DNA of 64,000 nt from Cryptomeria japonica (lineage: Eukaryota; Streptophyta; Pinopsida; Cupressales; Cupressaceae): positions 242,297,332 to 242,361,331 of the forward strand of contig NC_081409.1 of NCBI RefSeq assembly GCF_030272615.1, in the 5' to 3' direction. The notes under the pieces were generated by a model, which did not search any database, had not been told where the DNA came from, and was given only the letters and a program-made list of their open reading frames with translations. How positions within the stretch are numbered: position 1 is the stretch's first letter; the number at the start of each line of letters is the position of its first letter. Positions 1 through 12,001 of the stretch are shown one piece after another. The position numbers were made by a program, and so were the translations under genes.

Positions 1-5
1 AAAGG

Positions 6-452
6 ATGCATCAAGAGGCTAAAAGGGCTTCTTCTTCAAAGAATCCTTTTTGTTCATTTCATCAAACTCATGATCATAATTCTAGTAATTGTCTGGATTT
101 TCAAGAAGGTATACAAAAATTAGTTGATAATGGAAATATTAAAATGATTGAAGACAATCCTTCTTCTTCTAACAACAACTCTTGTCCTAAATCTCAAAAT
201 TCTAAATCTACACCTATTGATGATGGAGAACAATTAGCAACTAGAATCTTTTGGAAATTAAAGTATGACAAGAATATTGCCTTTCCTTTTGTGAAGTTTA
301 GCACTAAGCATAATGAAGGTAGTGGACATTGTATTTTTAATCATGGTGGTTCTCATTCTCTTGGAAAGTATAAAGCATTTAAAGAATTTGTTCAAGAACA
401 ATATGATTGTGCTCGTATGTCTTTCAACAAATCTTGCTCTCTTCCTAGGTGA
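6..452 (+). pseudogene. gag fragment with zinc knuckle (gypsy family A)
   Basis: This 148-codon open frame is the C-terminal part of a gag protein. Residues about 17-29 read CSFHQTHDHNSSNC, a Cys-x-Phe-His...His-x4-Cys arrangement followed by a helix rich in Gln, Lys, Leu and Asp. The same pattern occurs in the gypsy gags at 20899, 25178, 38690 (minus strand) and 61250, so it is a nucleic-acid-binding knuckle of this clade. The frame stops in SLPR at 452 and I find no protease after it. The 5' part of the gene is outside the window. The first Met is simply the first ATG available and is not a supported start. Confidence 0.65.
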
Positions 453-2982
453 AAAGGTAGTGCCTTAGCACTCATTTCACCCCCATGTTGCTCCTCACCC
501 TATGACACAAGTAGTTAACTTAATTGGGGGCTCTTTTTCATAATGGGTCGTGCAATTTTAATTTCAAACATCTAGGGGTAACAACATGGTTCACTTTCAC
601 ATCTATCATATCTCTCATCTTTAAGGTTTCACCATTTCCTTTATGTAGTGAATTTTTTGTAAATTGATGTTCTTTCTTGCATAGAGTTATCCTTAATGTG
701 AATGCATGTGTTCCTTGCATAGCACTTATTCTTTGTTTGAAACGGTACGTCTATTGTGGATAATCTCTCCTAAGGAAATGTGTGACTCTTCCCCCTAGTC
801 TATCCTTGTATTCTTGCTTGGGAGGAAAGGAAGGCTTCCCCCTTTCTCCCTCCTTATCTAAAGTTTTATTATTCCCTTTAGGGGTTGCATTTCTCATGCT
901 TTGATATCTTTTATCACATGTCATGATATATCTTTTATGAATAATCTCTCCTTAAGTGGAATATGCAATCTTTCTCTTCCCCTTTCTCTCTTTAAAGATT
1001 TTCTCTTGTATGGAGATGTATTTTACATATATTAAAGTATTTTCTTACCTTGAATATTTATCTATGTGAGTATATTGTGCATTTATTCATGTCTAATCTC
1101 TTCTTAGAAGGGTTTATTAATCTTTTTCTCACTCTCCCTCTTCGAAGGTTACCTCTTCCTTTAAAAGTTCCATTATTCATAACTTGATATCTCGTCTTGC
1201 ATGGGATTATCCTCCATGCAAGCACATATTTGTTCCTTGGTTAGGATCTATTCTTTGGTTGAGATGGTATGTCTCTTATGAATAATATTTCTTTGGAAGT
1301 TGTTTAATTCTTCTCATTATCCATGCACTTGGGGGGCAATTATTTCTCTCTCTTACTTTCTCTAAGGGTCTACTTTTCCTTTGTTGAGTGGTATTTTCTT
1401 ATAATTTGGTATCATTCCTTGTGTGAAGTTGTTGATTTCTAAAGGATTCTCTCTTATACAAGAGGTGCAAGTCCTTGGATACAACCTCTTCTTCACTAGG
1501 AAATGTATACCTATCATAAACTTACCCCCTCACATTTGGTCAAAAGTGTGTCATCCTTCATCAAGAATCCCTTTCACCTAGCAATAGGAGGAAGGTGTGC
1601 ATTATTGTTCTCCTTCATTTATTTTGGTAAAGATGTTATATTTGTTCAAAGAAACTCCTCTTGGAGGTAGATGTCTTTTGAGAAAAGATCTCTTCTCCTC
1701 CAAGGATCCTCTTTACACTTGTTGCAAGATATCTCTTTTTCAACTATCTTACCCTTGCTTGAAGAGTATTCCCTCTCTAGCTTGGATTTACGATATTGTT
1801 GCCTAAAGGATATCTCCTTGGTGTTGAAGGTTGGTATCCTTGTTTCTAGCTTCCTTAAGACATCAACATAGGACTATGTTGACATCTTAAGGGGGGGCAC
1901 CCATAACACTCCCTTTGTACCATATTGTACTATAATTTTGCATATCATTTTTACATGTCTTAAACGAGGTGTTCATTCTCGAAACCAGAGGACACAAACT
2001 CTTAGATGAGATGCTTCACGCTTGAAACCAGATGCAACATTTGATATATGTCTTAGATGGGGATACACATCACCAAAACCAAAGAAAAACTCTTACACGA
2101 GATGTCCTAAAAATCGGGCATGTATCCATCATTCACCTGTTGGCATTTACATTTGCACACACAGTGCCTCTTGGCATTTACACATTTGCCTCTTGGAATT
2201 TACATTTGCAAACACAACAGCTCTTGACATTTACATTTGCGCACACAGTCGCCTCTTGGCATTTGCATTTACATTACATGTCTTAAACAATTTGAAGAAC
2301 ACTCTAAACTAGAGGAAACAAACTCTTACACGAGGTTCTATACACTTGAAACCAGACATCACTTGCACACACACACTAGGATGAGTGGAACTAGTAGAAT
2401 AGGGCTAGTCTATTCCTACTCTCCTCCCCAACATGGATCACCTAGATGCAAACATCAAGGGGCAAGGTATCTATGTTCTCTCTCATCATTCTTCTCATGG
2501 ATCACCTAGATAAACATATCTAGTGTATTCATTCCCTCTCTCTTCTTCTTCTCATGAACTCATAGCTTGGCTACTTGTAGTTCATGGATGGTGCTTGATT
2601 TTCTCTTTTATGTGATCGCTTGTGTTCGTGAGTTGGTATTTTTCAAGAATGATATTAGTTGTTGAGACATTTTGATATCGAGGTCTCCTCAGCTAGTTGA
2701 CTTGAGGTCTTGTTTTTGGTTCTTAGCTTTTTTTGTGTGTCTTTTTCCTTGGTTTGCCTTTTTGGTCTTTGTTTTCCTTTTTGTTTTTTTCTTGTTTTGT
2801 GCGCCCTTATATATGTTTGAGTGAGTTAAGGTCCTAATATTGGGGGCTTGGTTCCTTGAAATTAGTGAGTCTTATACTCCTTGTGATCTTTCTTTGCATT
2901 TCTCACCTTCTTCATCTCTCTTTCATCTACTTTATCGTGAGTATTTGCAAAAGCTCATACTCCCGCTGAAGTGGGGGCTAAT
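453..2982 (+). other. non-coding 3' region of family A element, with G-run tracts
   Basis: No convincing coding frame lies here; the short frames lack any domain. Several GGGGGC runs (near 523, 1331, 1890, 2843 and 2973) resemble a similar series in the complete relative (22931, 23036, 23233, 23336). The last one is directly followed by the LTR and is the likely plus-strand primer (polypurine tract). A cluster of short CATTTACATTTGCACACA-like repeats occupies about 2125-2280. Confidence 0.55.
2125..2280. repeat. short degenerate tandem repeats
   Basis: Five imperfect units of about 25-30 bases share the core TTGGCATTTACATTTGC, often followed by ACACACAG. They lie in the non-coding 3' region of the left element. 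They create spurious overlapping open frames of 84-96 codons, which I do not call. Confidence 0.7.
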
Positions 2983-4623
2983 TGTAGCGTCCTAAATTGT
3001 ACTCCCTTACAATTTGGACCATATTTAGGGCTCTCACCTTAGCACCTGCATCTCCATGCTTGACAAAGACCTATTTAGCCCCCCACCATGCAATAATGGC
3101 CATATTATATCATTTCATCTTGTTGGACCCCTTAACCCTGGCCCAATTTTGGGGTAGGACCAGGATGTGGCACCTTGGTCCTCACTGGGACCATGGTGCC
3201 ATGCCATGGTTCTCCCTAATTGGGGCCCATTTTGAACCCATTTCCCTATCCAAATTTTGGGCAGGAAACCTTTCCCCATGTCGGCCTATGTCGGAAAATT
3301 AGCATAATTGACGATAGGAAAGTGCATAAGGAGGTCTTCCCCTCTCATTTGGGTACAAGAGGAATAAGTAGATAATTGGTAGCATCATTTTAAATTCCCT
3401 TTAAGAATGTAAATTCTTCTTCTATCATTCCACACATCATAAAATTGGGCCCTTTACCCTAAGTGTGCCCCTTTTATTCCTTCAATTAATTAATTCATCA
3501 AAAGTCCTAATTATGTCCTATTTCGATCTTCAAGGCCCGATTTCACATATCTAGACATCTTAAATCATCACACCCACTCAGGAATCACCTTATAATCACA
3601 ATACCTTGCATCCCTAAAAGTTTGGAAAAAAGTTGGTTGGATCGATGCGAATCACATTGGTCCCTACTTTTTCTCCCCAAATTTTGGGATCATAATTTGG
3701 CGGTATTATAATGTTCAAACCCGACTTGGTGTGAAAATATCTTATTTCTAGGTTAGCCTATGATCAAAAAAATTGTTAGGGTTTCATACATATAGCCTTT
3801 CTTTTCCTCATTTGAAGGATCCAACAATCCATCATCCATAAACAAGCAATTGAAGGAGCCTCTTGTGAAGTGAAAGTGCAGATTATGTGAGGTCTTCTCA
3901 AGCATTCATCAAGTATACATCAACAATTTTTATTCAACCATTGTGGATCTATTTTAAATCATTCATTTGCAAGCAAGTGTGTGTGTTAAGGTTTTGTCAT
4001 GTTCATGCCATTTCATACAACATATGTGATTACATTCAATAAGCAAAGCATCATTATCAGTCATTGTAGATCTGAGGTTTATCTTTCCATTATTTATTTC
4101 AAGCATTTTAAATATTTCACTCAAGGTTAATTCCTAAACCAAGGTTTGACTTAGGCAAACCCCTATTACCAACATATTTCCCTTCTTTCTATGTGCAGGA
4201 AATAGGTACGGAGTTGTACTCTTCATATTAAGCTTTATTCATAGAGACGAATCGCCCCTCTTTAGCGTGTGAAAAGTTCAAAGGACCGATGTGATGTGCC
4301 ATAGTCTTGACACTTTTGGGTAGTTTCAAGGAGCAGGTATGATTTATCTTACATTACTCAGATCCAGGTGCGTGCAAAAATCCCGAATCCGTAGCTCGTT
4401 GTTTTCATGCTTTTACCTCCATTTTTCAATATTTTATCAACACTTCAACTTACAAAAAAGGAAATCCTCATCAACCCAAATTCACTTAGCATTTAGTCTT
4501 CATCTGATTTATGACTAGATCTAGTGAATTCCCTTTCCTCCTTTGAATGTAGTGTCCCTAAGTGAAAAATCTAGCGACTTCCATTTCTTGGGTGGAAACC
4601 CTAGGAAAAATTTCCACATTACA
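2983..4623 (+). repeat. 3' LTR of left gypsy family A element
   Basis: It starts TGTAGCGTCC directly after the polypurine-like GTGGGGGCTAAT and ends TTTCCACATTACA, the same ends (TG...CA) as the LTRs at 16757 and 23348. Length is 1641 bases, longer than the 1.2 kb of the relatives. Near the middle (about 3610-3665) it shares a segment of the type ATCCCT.AAA.TTTGGAAAAAAGTTG with the leader of the 16757 element. Only one copy is in the window. Confidence 0.7.
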
Positions 4624-7530
4624 CTCGTCTTTAGGAAGATGAATCTTTTAGATGGACTTTGGATATTTATCTTGCTGCTTTGGGCCAAAATTAAATGAAC
4701 ATAAGTCTTAAATATTATTTTTTAATACTCCTGGAGCTATTGAGAGGAGGATTGCTAATATTCTGTGGTTTCAGATTGGGTCTCTTCCCTTTATTTATCT
4801 CGGTATTCCTTTTACTATTGGTAGGTAACTTAGGGCTTCTTGGCAGAAGTTTTTTGACAAGTTGTGTCAAAAGGTTGCTCATGGGACCCATCATTGGTTA
4901 TCCACTGCTGCCAGAGACACTCTTCTTCAATCTGTCATTTAGGCTCTTCGTATTTATAGGTGTTTTGTTCAGGCAACTCCTATGTATTTCCTCAGGGAAT
5001 TCGATGCTCTCTCTTGTAAGTTTCTTTGGAGTGGTAATCTACATAATGCAAAATGGAGCCTAGTTAAGTGGGATTCTGTGTGTAGGCCAAGGAAGGAAGG
5101 GGGTCTTGGTCTTCGTTTTTCTATTCTGAATGGGCAAGTTCTTGCTGCCAAGTTCTATTGGCACTGGTGTACCAATCAACATCAAATTTGGGGTTAGATT
5201 CTCATTCACAAGTATCTTAAAGGGGTTGACCCTCCAGATGTTCCTCGCTATCCTTTGGAGGGAAGGGGCTCTATGATTTGATATACTTTGAAATTGGGGG
5301 CTCCGTTAGTTAAGGATGGCATCTTTTGGATTTGTCATTCAAGGTTTGAGGCTCTTTTTTGGTTGGATTCTTGGGATGGTAATCCTCCTATTCTTACTAG
5401 GTATCCACATCTCCAGTCCCGTTGTGATATTTTTATGGAGACTGGTTGAGATAAGGTTGAGAATTATAAGGTACCTTGTAATTTTGGACAGGCCGTTGGT
5501 TTCCGATGGAAGCATTCTGGTGAATGGCCGCTAGGTGGATCAGAGGAGGATAAGAATGCGCTGGCTCAAATTTTAGCTTCTCTCGAGTGTAATGTTTGCG
5601 GGCATGATGTTCTTTCTTGGGGGAGTGACTCATCTAGTAAGTATTCTATCTCTATTGGGTATTAGAAGCTTGTTGGCCAAATATTTGGAGATATGGAGGT
5701 TCCTTGGTAGAAAAAGGTATGGAATAAGTTCTCGTGGCCTAAGTACAACTTGTTCATGTGGTTGGTTATTCAAAATCGATGTCTGACTTGGGATAATTTG
5801 ATTATGAATGGTTTGCAGGGCCCCTCAATGCGTGTTTTGTGTTGTAATAGTGAAGAGAGTGTTTCTCATCTCTTCTTCCAGTGTTTCTTTTCAAGAGAGA
5901 TCTGGAACTTCTGGTGGGGTGTTTAGAATCAACCCTATTGGCATGTCTTTCCTTTGGTTGAGTTTTTTGTTTGTAGGAGTAGAGCCTTTCTTAAGACTTC
6001 TTTTCTTCAATTTGTTTGTGCTCTTGGACCTACCTTCATCATTTGGTATATTTGTTGGAGAGGAATAATAGGATTTTTCAAGATGTCAAGCTGGTTGTTA
6101 AGCATTTGTGGTGGAAAATTCTTCACTCTCTTTGAGAAACTATTTCAACAAAATGTCACTTGGCTGAACACGTGGATCCGGGAGATGTTGTTTTTTTTAA
6201 TCGCCTCAATATTTCTCTTCTAAGGGGTGTTCCAAGAACTCAATAGGTCATGTGAAATAGATGTCATCATCGTCTTCATAAGATAAATAGGGAGGGGCGT
6301 TGGTGTCCTCTTCCTCAAGGAATTTTGAAAATCAACACTGATGGTTCTTCTCGTGGAAATACGGGTCATGCTAGTATTGGAGGAGTTGGGTGAGATAGTT
6401 ATAGTATTGTTTGGTTTATCTTCTCTGTCTATAAGGGTGTGCATTCTAATAATTGATGGATGCTCTGGCCATTTTATATGGTGTGAAGCGCAGTTGTGAT
6501 CTTGGGTGGCAAAAGATCATTTGTGAGTTTGATTCTTAGGTAGTGGTGACTTTGTTGAACAAGCGTCAGTTAGATGATGTTTGTTGGCATCTAACTTTGG
6601 TTATTAAACAAATTCTTAATTTGTGTACTTCTTTGGAGTCTACATGACTTTCGTTCATGTCCCTAGAGAATAGAATGACATTGCAGATTGTTTGGCCAAA
6701 TGGGCCTTTGATCAAATGTACAATTGGAATATTGTGGACCGGGGCCAATTAGCCCCCAATTTGTCCCAAGAGTTGGACCACATAGTTGATATTGATAGGG
6801 TTGGTTAATGTCTCAAGAGTTGGACCACATAGTTGAGATTGATAGGATTGGTTAATGTCTGGGCTTTGTACTCTTCTTGTTTTTGAATAAATTTTTACCT
6901 TTTATCAGTTAGATGATGTTTGTTGGCATCTAACTTTGGTTATCAAATTCTTAATTTGTGTACTTCTTTGGAGTTTGCATGACTTTCGTTCATGTCCATA
7001 GAGAATAGAATGGCATTGCAAATTGTTTGGCCAAATGGGCCTTTGATCAAATGTACAATTGGAATATTGTGGATCGGGGCCAATTAGCCCCCAATCTGTC
7101 CCAAGAGTTGGACCACATAGTTGAGATTGATAGGGTTGGTTAATGTCTGGGCTTTGTACTCTTCTTGTTTTTGAACAATTTTTTACCTTTTATCAGTTAG
7201 ATGATGTTTGTTGGCATCTAACTTTGGTTATTAAACAAATTCTTAATTTGTGTACTTCTTTGGAGTCTGCATGACTTTCGTTCATGTCCCTAGAGAATAT
7301 AATGGCATTGTAGATTGTTTGGCCAAATGGGCCTCTGATCAAATGTACAATTGGAATATTGTGGATCGGGGCCAATTAGCCCCCAATCTGTCCCAAGAGT
7401 TGGACCACATAGTTGAGATTGATAGGGTTGGTTAATGTCTCAAGAGTTGGACCACATAGTTGAGATTGATAGGGTTGGTTAATGTCTGGGCTTTGTACTC
7501 TTCTTGTTTTTGAATAAATTTTTACCTTTT
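4624..7530 (+). pseudogene. L1-type LINE ORF2 remnant (RT C-terminus, zf-RVT, RNase H)
   Basis: This is a degraded non-LTR retrotransposon ORF2. About 4690-5200 encodes the C-terminal part of the reverse transcriptase, with recognisable stretches such as FIYLGIPFTIGR and KWDSVCRPRKEGGLGLR. About 5580-5960 encodes the zinc-binding RT-associated domain (CCNSEESVSHLFFQC, followed by an IWNFWW-like motif). About 6310-6780 encodes a ribonuclease H domain (LKINTDGSSRGN; a later FVHVPRE.ND.ADCLAKWA segment). The frame is broken by many stops and shifts, and the endonuclease and RT palm are missing. RNase H at the end of L1 ORF2 is common in plant L1s. The LTR of the left element abuts the 5' break. 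Confidence 0.8.
6566..7530 (+). repeat. triplicated LINE 3' end
   Basis: Three tandem copies of the RNase H C-terminus plus 3' tail start at 6566, 6905 and 7193 with TCAGTTAGATGATG, and each ends near TTTTTACCTTTT. Lengths are about 339, 288 and 338 bases. Units 1 and 3 contain an extra internal duplication of about 46-50 bases (beginning TGTCTCAAGAGTTGG) that unit 2 lacks. Each unit ends in a presumed polyadenylation-like TTTTTGAATAAA or its variant. Confidence 0.85.
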
Positions 7531-8228
7531 AAGTGTAAGATAGTGTGGCAATAGGAAGAGATTCCATCTTTGTGTTAGTGGCATAGTGAAGTCCATTGAA
7601 TTATTTCATTACCTTAATCTTTTCTATCTTGTTGAATTTCAAATACATGAGATCATATATCTCATTAGTGTAACCTATTGCATATTTTTTACTTTTCTTT
7701 AGCTCTTGAAATGTCATATACCCATTGTCATTGTGTTTTAAAGGGTAGAATTTATTAAACTAGCTATTAAGTAGTAATGGTCAATTCAAATTTTATGATA
7801 GATTTTATGTTTTATTTTCTTTTTGCATGTTATTTTATTTATCTTGTATTCATAATGTGGGAAGTTTAATATGGTTGTAATCCTTTATATGAAAGATTTT
7901 TTATTTTTTATTATTATTGAGAGGCATTCTACAATGGTAGTGAGGGTAGAGTGTAATGTCATGAGTGTGTAACAAAAACCCTTGCCTTTTACCTTAATTT
8001 TGATAGTCATTTGCAAATCAAAATATTTATATTCAATTATAAATAACTTGTAAGCAAATAAAATAGCTAAAACTTGATGTTTCTCAAAATTTTCTAGATA
8101 GATGTATATACTAGTTTATTTGATGAATAATCTTGATCATCTTTATGTGCTCTATTTCTATAACATGGTATTAGAGCTCAATTAGAGCCAAATAGTCTAT
8201 AAAAGAATGAAGACCTAGGGACTAGTAC
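7531..8228. other. unassigned AT-rich segment with PBS-like site
   Basis: I see no gene here. At 8166-8177 the sequence TGGTATTAGAGC differs by one base from the initiator-Met-tRNA primer-binding site typical of plant copia elements. The upstream sequence could therefore be an old copia LTR. No second LTR copy is visible, so this stays tentative. Confidence 0.3.
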
Positions 8229-9480
8229 TTTTAGAGATGGATCAAGGGATCAATTGTGTGGCACAATAAAGAGACAACATGAGATTGATATGCCCAATCC
8301 ATAAAAAAATAAAAATCATGACGTAAGGTTTCTAATAAATTGTGCAATGCTCTTTCTTGTAGTCTTGTGAGGTTTCTTTTTAAAATCACGAGTCTTTTTA
8401 ACAAAAAATCACAATAAAAATCATCTAAAAAGTCTACAATTTCAAAAAGATTTTTCATCAAAACCAACATAAATTTTACTTGGTGTATTGAGAGGTTTCT
8501 TTTTAAAATCATGAGTCCTTTTGACAAAAAATCACAATAACAATCATCTAAAAAGTCTACAATTTCAAATAGATTTTTTCATCAAAACCAACATAATTTT
8601 TTTTCTATTTGGTGTTATTGCTGATCTTTTTTAGTCACATTATGGCAGTCATGTTGGTGGTCTATTTTCTACCACTAGTTATGTTTTAGAGATGGATCAA
8701 GGGATCAATTGTGTGGCACAATAAAGAGACAACATGAGATTGATATGCCCAATCCATAAAAAAATAAAAATCATGACATAAGGTTTCTAATAAATTGTGC
8801 AATGCTCTTTCTTGTAGTCTTGTGAGGTTTCTTTTTAAAATCATGAGTTTTTTTGACAAAAAATCACAATAAAAATCATCTAAAAAATCTACAATTTCAA
8901 AAAGATTTTTTCATCAAAACCAACATAAATTTTTGTCTACTTGGTGTATTGAGAGGTTTCTTTTTAAAATCATGAGTCCTTTTGACAAAAAATCACAATA
9001 AAAATCATCGAAAAAGTCTACAATTTCAAAAAGATTTATTCATCAAAACCAACATAAATTTTTGTCTATTTGGTGTTATTGCTGATCTTTTTTTGTCACA
9101 TTATGGTAGTCATGTTGGTGGTCTATTTTCCACCACTAGTTATGTCTATCTTGTGTCCATATACTAGTTTCTTGTGAGGTTTCTTTTTAAATCATGATTC
9201 CTTTTGACAAAAAATCACAATAAAAATCATCTAAAAAGTCTACAATTTCAAAAAGATTTTTTCATCAAAACCAACATAAATTTTTGTCTACTTGGTGTTA
9301 TTGCTGATCTTTTTTTGTCACATTATGGTAGTCATGTTGGTGGTCTATTTTCTACCACTAGTTATGTCTATCTTTTGTCCATATACTAGTTTCTTGTGTT
9401 GCTGATCCATTTTGTACTGCTATATATGCCTATCTTGTGTCCATATACTAGTTTCTTATGTTATTGGTCAATCTATTCTT
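8229..9480. repeat. direct-repeat cluster
   Basis: A segment starting GGTTTCTTTTTAAA and running through AATCACAATAAAAATCATC recurs near 8371, 8494, 8826, 8955 and 9178. A larger unit beginning TTAGAGATGGATCAAGGG occurs at 8231 and 8686, about 455 bases apart. A linked GTCACATTATGG.AGTCATG block recurs at about 8634, 9095 and 9317. Copies differ mainly by point changes and truncations. The predicted short proteins are low-complexity translations of the repeat and are not called genes. Confidence 0.8.
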
Positions 9481-9603
9481 GTAGTTTTTAAGAACAAACT
9501 CTTATGTAATCTGCATTCTTTCAATAGAAACACCAACATAAATTTTTCATGTGGTTGGACATTTTTTGTTTCGTATGCTTTTTTTGTCGATAGATTTGCA
9601 TGA

Positions 9604-10613
9604 CTAGGCCATTATTATTTTTAAGTTTTTTTTGCTAACAAATTTACTACTAGGACATGAGTTTCTATGCTAGATTTGTAGGTAAGGAATTTTCTCAAAA
9701 TTTATATTTGCGACATGGAGGTATTTTTAAAATGACATCATTACCCAACTATTATGAAAGTGACATAAAATGTTTACCAAGATATCTGATATAAAACAAA
9801 GGAGTGAGAGTGTCCTTAAATAGGATTACAAACTCTTTATTTGAAGAGGATAATAGGGAAAACTAAGATTATAATTTATAGACATCTAATAAAAAAAAGA
9901 TTAATCATAAAGTCCATCCTAAAGTTAATTGACCATTATAAATAAAATGTTATTTTAATACCAACATCATTGAGGAAGGTAGTAAGATATTCTCTTAGAG
10001 AAACGACAATATGTGAAGTAGAGTGTGTTAGCCATTTTTGAGTATTTATGCCTTGTGGATGTTATCCTTGATAAAGCTCCTCACACAAAAAAACAAGGGC
10101 TGCAGGGCAGCGTAGTTCCTGCCCAGTACTGCAAAGGTGGTTGTGTAGTAGTTTTGTTTTAAAAATTGTAGCCTTGAAGGTCTGTTCATGCATATAACTG
10201 TCTGAAACAAAAATATGAGCCATTTCTTGAGCCTTTGGTGTACATGACTATAAATAGTCTTGCAGCGTGTTAAATGGAAGTAGTCATTATTTCACAATAA
10301 AACTGAACATAATCAAATCACTAATGACAAATCTTAGAAAACTTCATAATCTTAGCGAACAATTATCAAACACTAAATCTTGTTCATACGATAAATTTAA
10401 GGTTCATTGAATTTGGTTTAGAATGAATGGTTGTAGCCTATAACTATATTCTACTCTACAATCATGGACTAGTATGATATGTAAGCAAATACTTGTATCT
10501 GTAGAAGTCAATGTGCAAAGCCTCTAACACTAATTTCAAGAGCTTTCATGAGTAGTGGCATTGGAAAGAGCATAAACCAGTGTGTTGATTCATAAATGTG
10601 TATTTGTTTGTCA
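9604..10613. other. no feature recognised
   Basis: AT-rich sequence without a domain-bearing frame. Its right end carries the left TGTCA target-site copy (10609-10613) of the copia insertion. Confidence 0.4.
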
Positions 10614-11089
10614 TGTTGAAATGTGGCAACTGATCAACAAAGTACTATACACTCAGCACGTATCCTTGTCGGGGTCCGAGATCGGGCCGGGCCCCGGGTG
10701 GGGGTTTGGGGGCGGCAATCCCCAAAGCGGGCGAAGCCCGCTATGGGGGTTCGGGGGCGGTAGCCCCTGAGAAATTTCTTTTTGCCATTTTTTTGTTGAT
10801 GAAAACCAACATTGTAATAAAACCCTAAAAAGGCCGACTTTGTTTGTTGCCCTAAAAATGCATTTTATAAGTGGCTTGGATGCTTAAGGCATTGTAAGAT
10901 TGATGTACTATTTTTGTTGGATAATAAGAAAGATTGGATGGTTGTGTATGGTGGACGTAACCCATTCTGGGTGAACCACGTTAAATCTCTGTGTTATCTG
11001 TGTCCTATTTTATTCCTTTATCTTTTGTATTTAAATCTGCATATAATTGTTAGTTCATATTTGCTTCAGATCTGCTTGAAACCCTAACA
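10614..11089 (+). repeat. 5' LTR of copia-1
   Basis: 476 bases, TGTTGAAATG...CCCTAACA. It matches the 3' LTR at 15211-15541 apart from scattered substitutions and one extra GC-rich block at 10664-10808 that the 3' copy lacks. Confidence 0.9.
10664..10808. repeat. GC-rich 145-base block present only in 5' LTR
   Basis: This block begins CCTTGTCGGGGTCC and contains repeated GGGGGTTTGGGGGCGG-like units with a GCGGGCGAAGCCCGC palindrome. It sits exactly where the 3' LTR reads directly from CACGTAT to ACATTG. Its composition differs sharply from the AT-rich LTR. Since LTRs are identical at integration, it is either a later insertion here or a later deletion from the other copy. GC-rich U3 blocks of this sort are familiar in plant copia LTRs, which slightly favours deletion. 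Confidence 0.75.
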
Positions 11090-11091
11090 AT

Positions 11092-11103
11092 TGGTATCAG
11101 AGC
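11092..11103 (+). promoter_or_regulatory. primer-binding site, initiator Met tRNA type
   Basis: TGGTATCAGAGC starts two bases after the 5' LTR end, the standard plant copia minus-strand primer site. Confidence 0.9.
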
Positions 11104-11140
11104 GAGGTTTTCTGTAAATTGGTACGACTTTCAGATTTGA

Positions 11141-11960
11141 GTGGGAGCAATTGAGGATTCCAAATTCAAGGTCGAAAAGTTTAACGACCAGAATTATCAG
11201 TTATGGAAAATGCATATGGAGGATTACCTGTATCAAAAGGATTTGTGGCGGCCATTAGAAGGAAACGCAAAGAAAGCGACCACAATGTCAGATGAAGAAT
11301 GGGACATTTTAGATAGAAAGGCACTGAGATCCATTCGATTATGCCTTGCACCATCTGTAGCTTTCAATATAACAGAAGCAAAAACGGCTGTAGATTTGAT
11401 GGCAACATTGGCTAAGTTGTATGAGAAACCCTCGGCTTCGAATAAGGTATTTCTTATGAAGTGTTTGTTTAATTTGAAAATGAGTGAGGGAGGATTTGTA
11501 GCGGAGCACTTAAATGAATTTAATACAATTACCAGTCAATTGTCTTTGGTAAAAATTACTTTTGCAGAAGAGGTTAGGGCTCTCTTGATTTTATGTTCTT
11601 TGCTAGAAAGCTTGAATAGCTTGGTTATGGTTGTAAGTAACTCTGTCTCTGGAAAAAATACTTTGGTATTTGATGATATTGTTGGTGTTATCCTAAGCGA
11701 GGAAATGCGAAGGAAAAGCACAGGTGAGACTCCAACATCATCAAGTAGTGTTTTGAATGTGGAGAACAAAGGAAGATCAAAGGAAAGAGGAAAAGGTTCT
11801 TGGAATGAGAAGTCACGAGGGAGGTCAAAGAAAGGACGCTCTCAATCTAGAGGAAAGAAAGATTGCTAGTACTACGGAAAGCCTGGTCATCTAAAGAAAG
11901 ATTGTTGGTCTCGGAAAAAGAAAGAAGGAGACAAAAATGAAAATGACAGTAAGGAAGCTA
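11141..11960 (+). pseudogene. copia-1 gag
   Basis: The frame encodes a copia capsid (UBN2/retrotran gag type): KFNDQNYQLWKMHMEDYL near the start, then the helical core to about residue 190, then a basic Ser/Arg/Lys tail. A CCHC knuckle follows at about 11860-11910, but its second Cys reads Tyr and a TAG stop (11867) falls where Trp is expected before it, both consistent with G-to-A changes. The frame opens at GTG (11141) where an ATG would be expected, so the start codon is probably lost as well. Confidence 0.85.
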
Positions 11961-12001
11961 ATATTGCAAGTAATACTTTACAAGATGCTTTAATCTTATG
12001 T

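Larger units (their letters stand above)
1..4623 (+). mobile_element. Ty3/gypsy-like element, family A, 5'-truncated by window edge
   Basis: This is the 3' part of an LTR retrotransposon. It holds a gag zinc-knuckle fragment at 6-452, about 2.5 kb with no recognisable pol domain, a polypurine tract ending at 2982, and an LTR at 2983-4623. The family link to the complete element at 16757-24609 rests on three things: the same knuckle pattern (C-x-F-H...H-x4-C), the same tract before the LTR (GTGGGGGCTA), and the same LTR start (TGTAGC.TCCTAAA). The 5' half lies outside the window, so its TSD cannot be tested. The absence of RT, RNase H and integrase suggests a non-autonomous element, as for the complete relative. 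Confidence 0.75.

Noticed and set aside
2022-2509. Overlapping frames of 84-96 codons
   Set aside because: Generated by short CATTTACATTTGC-type repeats; no domain and no codon signal.
8982-9389. Two similar 61-codon frames as a duplicated small gene
   Set aside because: They are translations of the direct-repeat cluster, and similar copies elsewhere in the cluster are broken.
10582-10770. Open frame of 62 codons with Gly/Pro-rich end
   Set aside because: It reads across the copia-1 LTR start into the GC-rich block; no domain, explained by the repeat.
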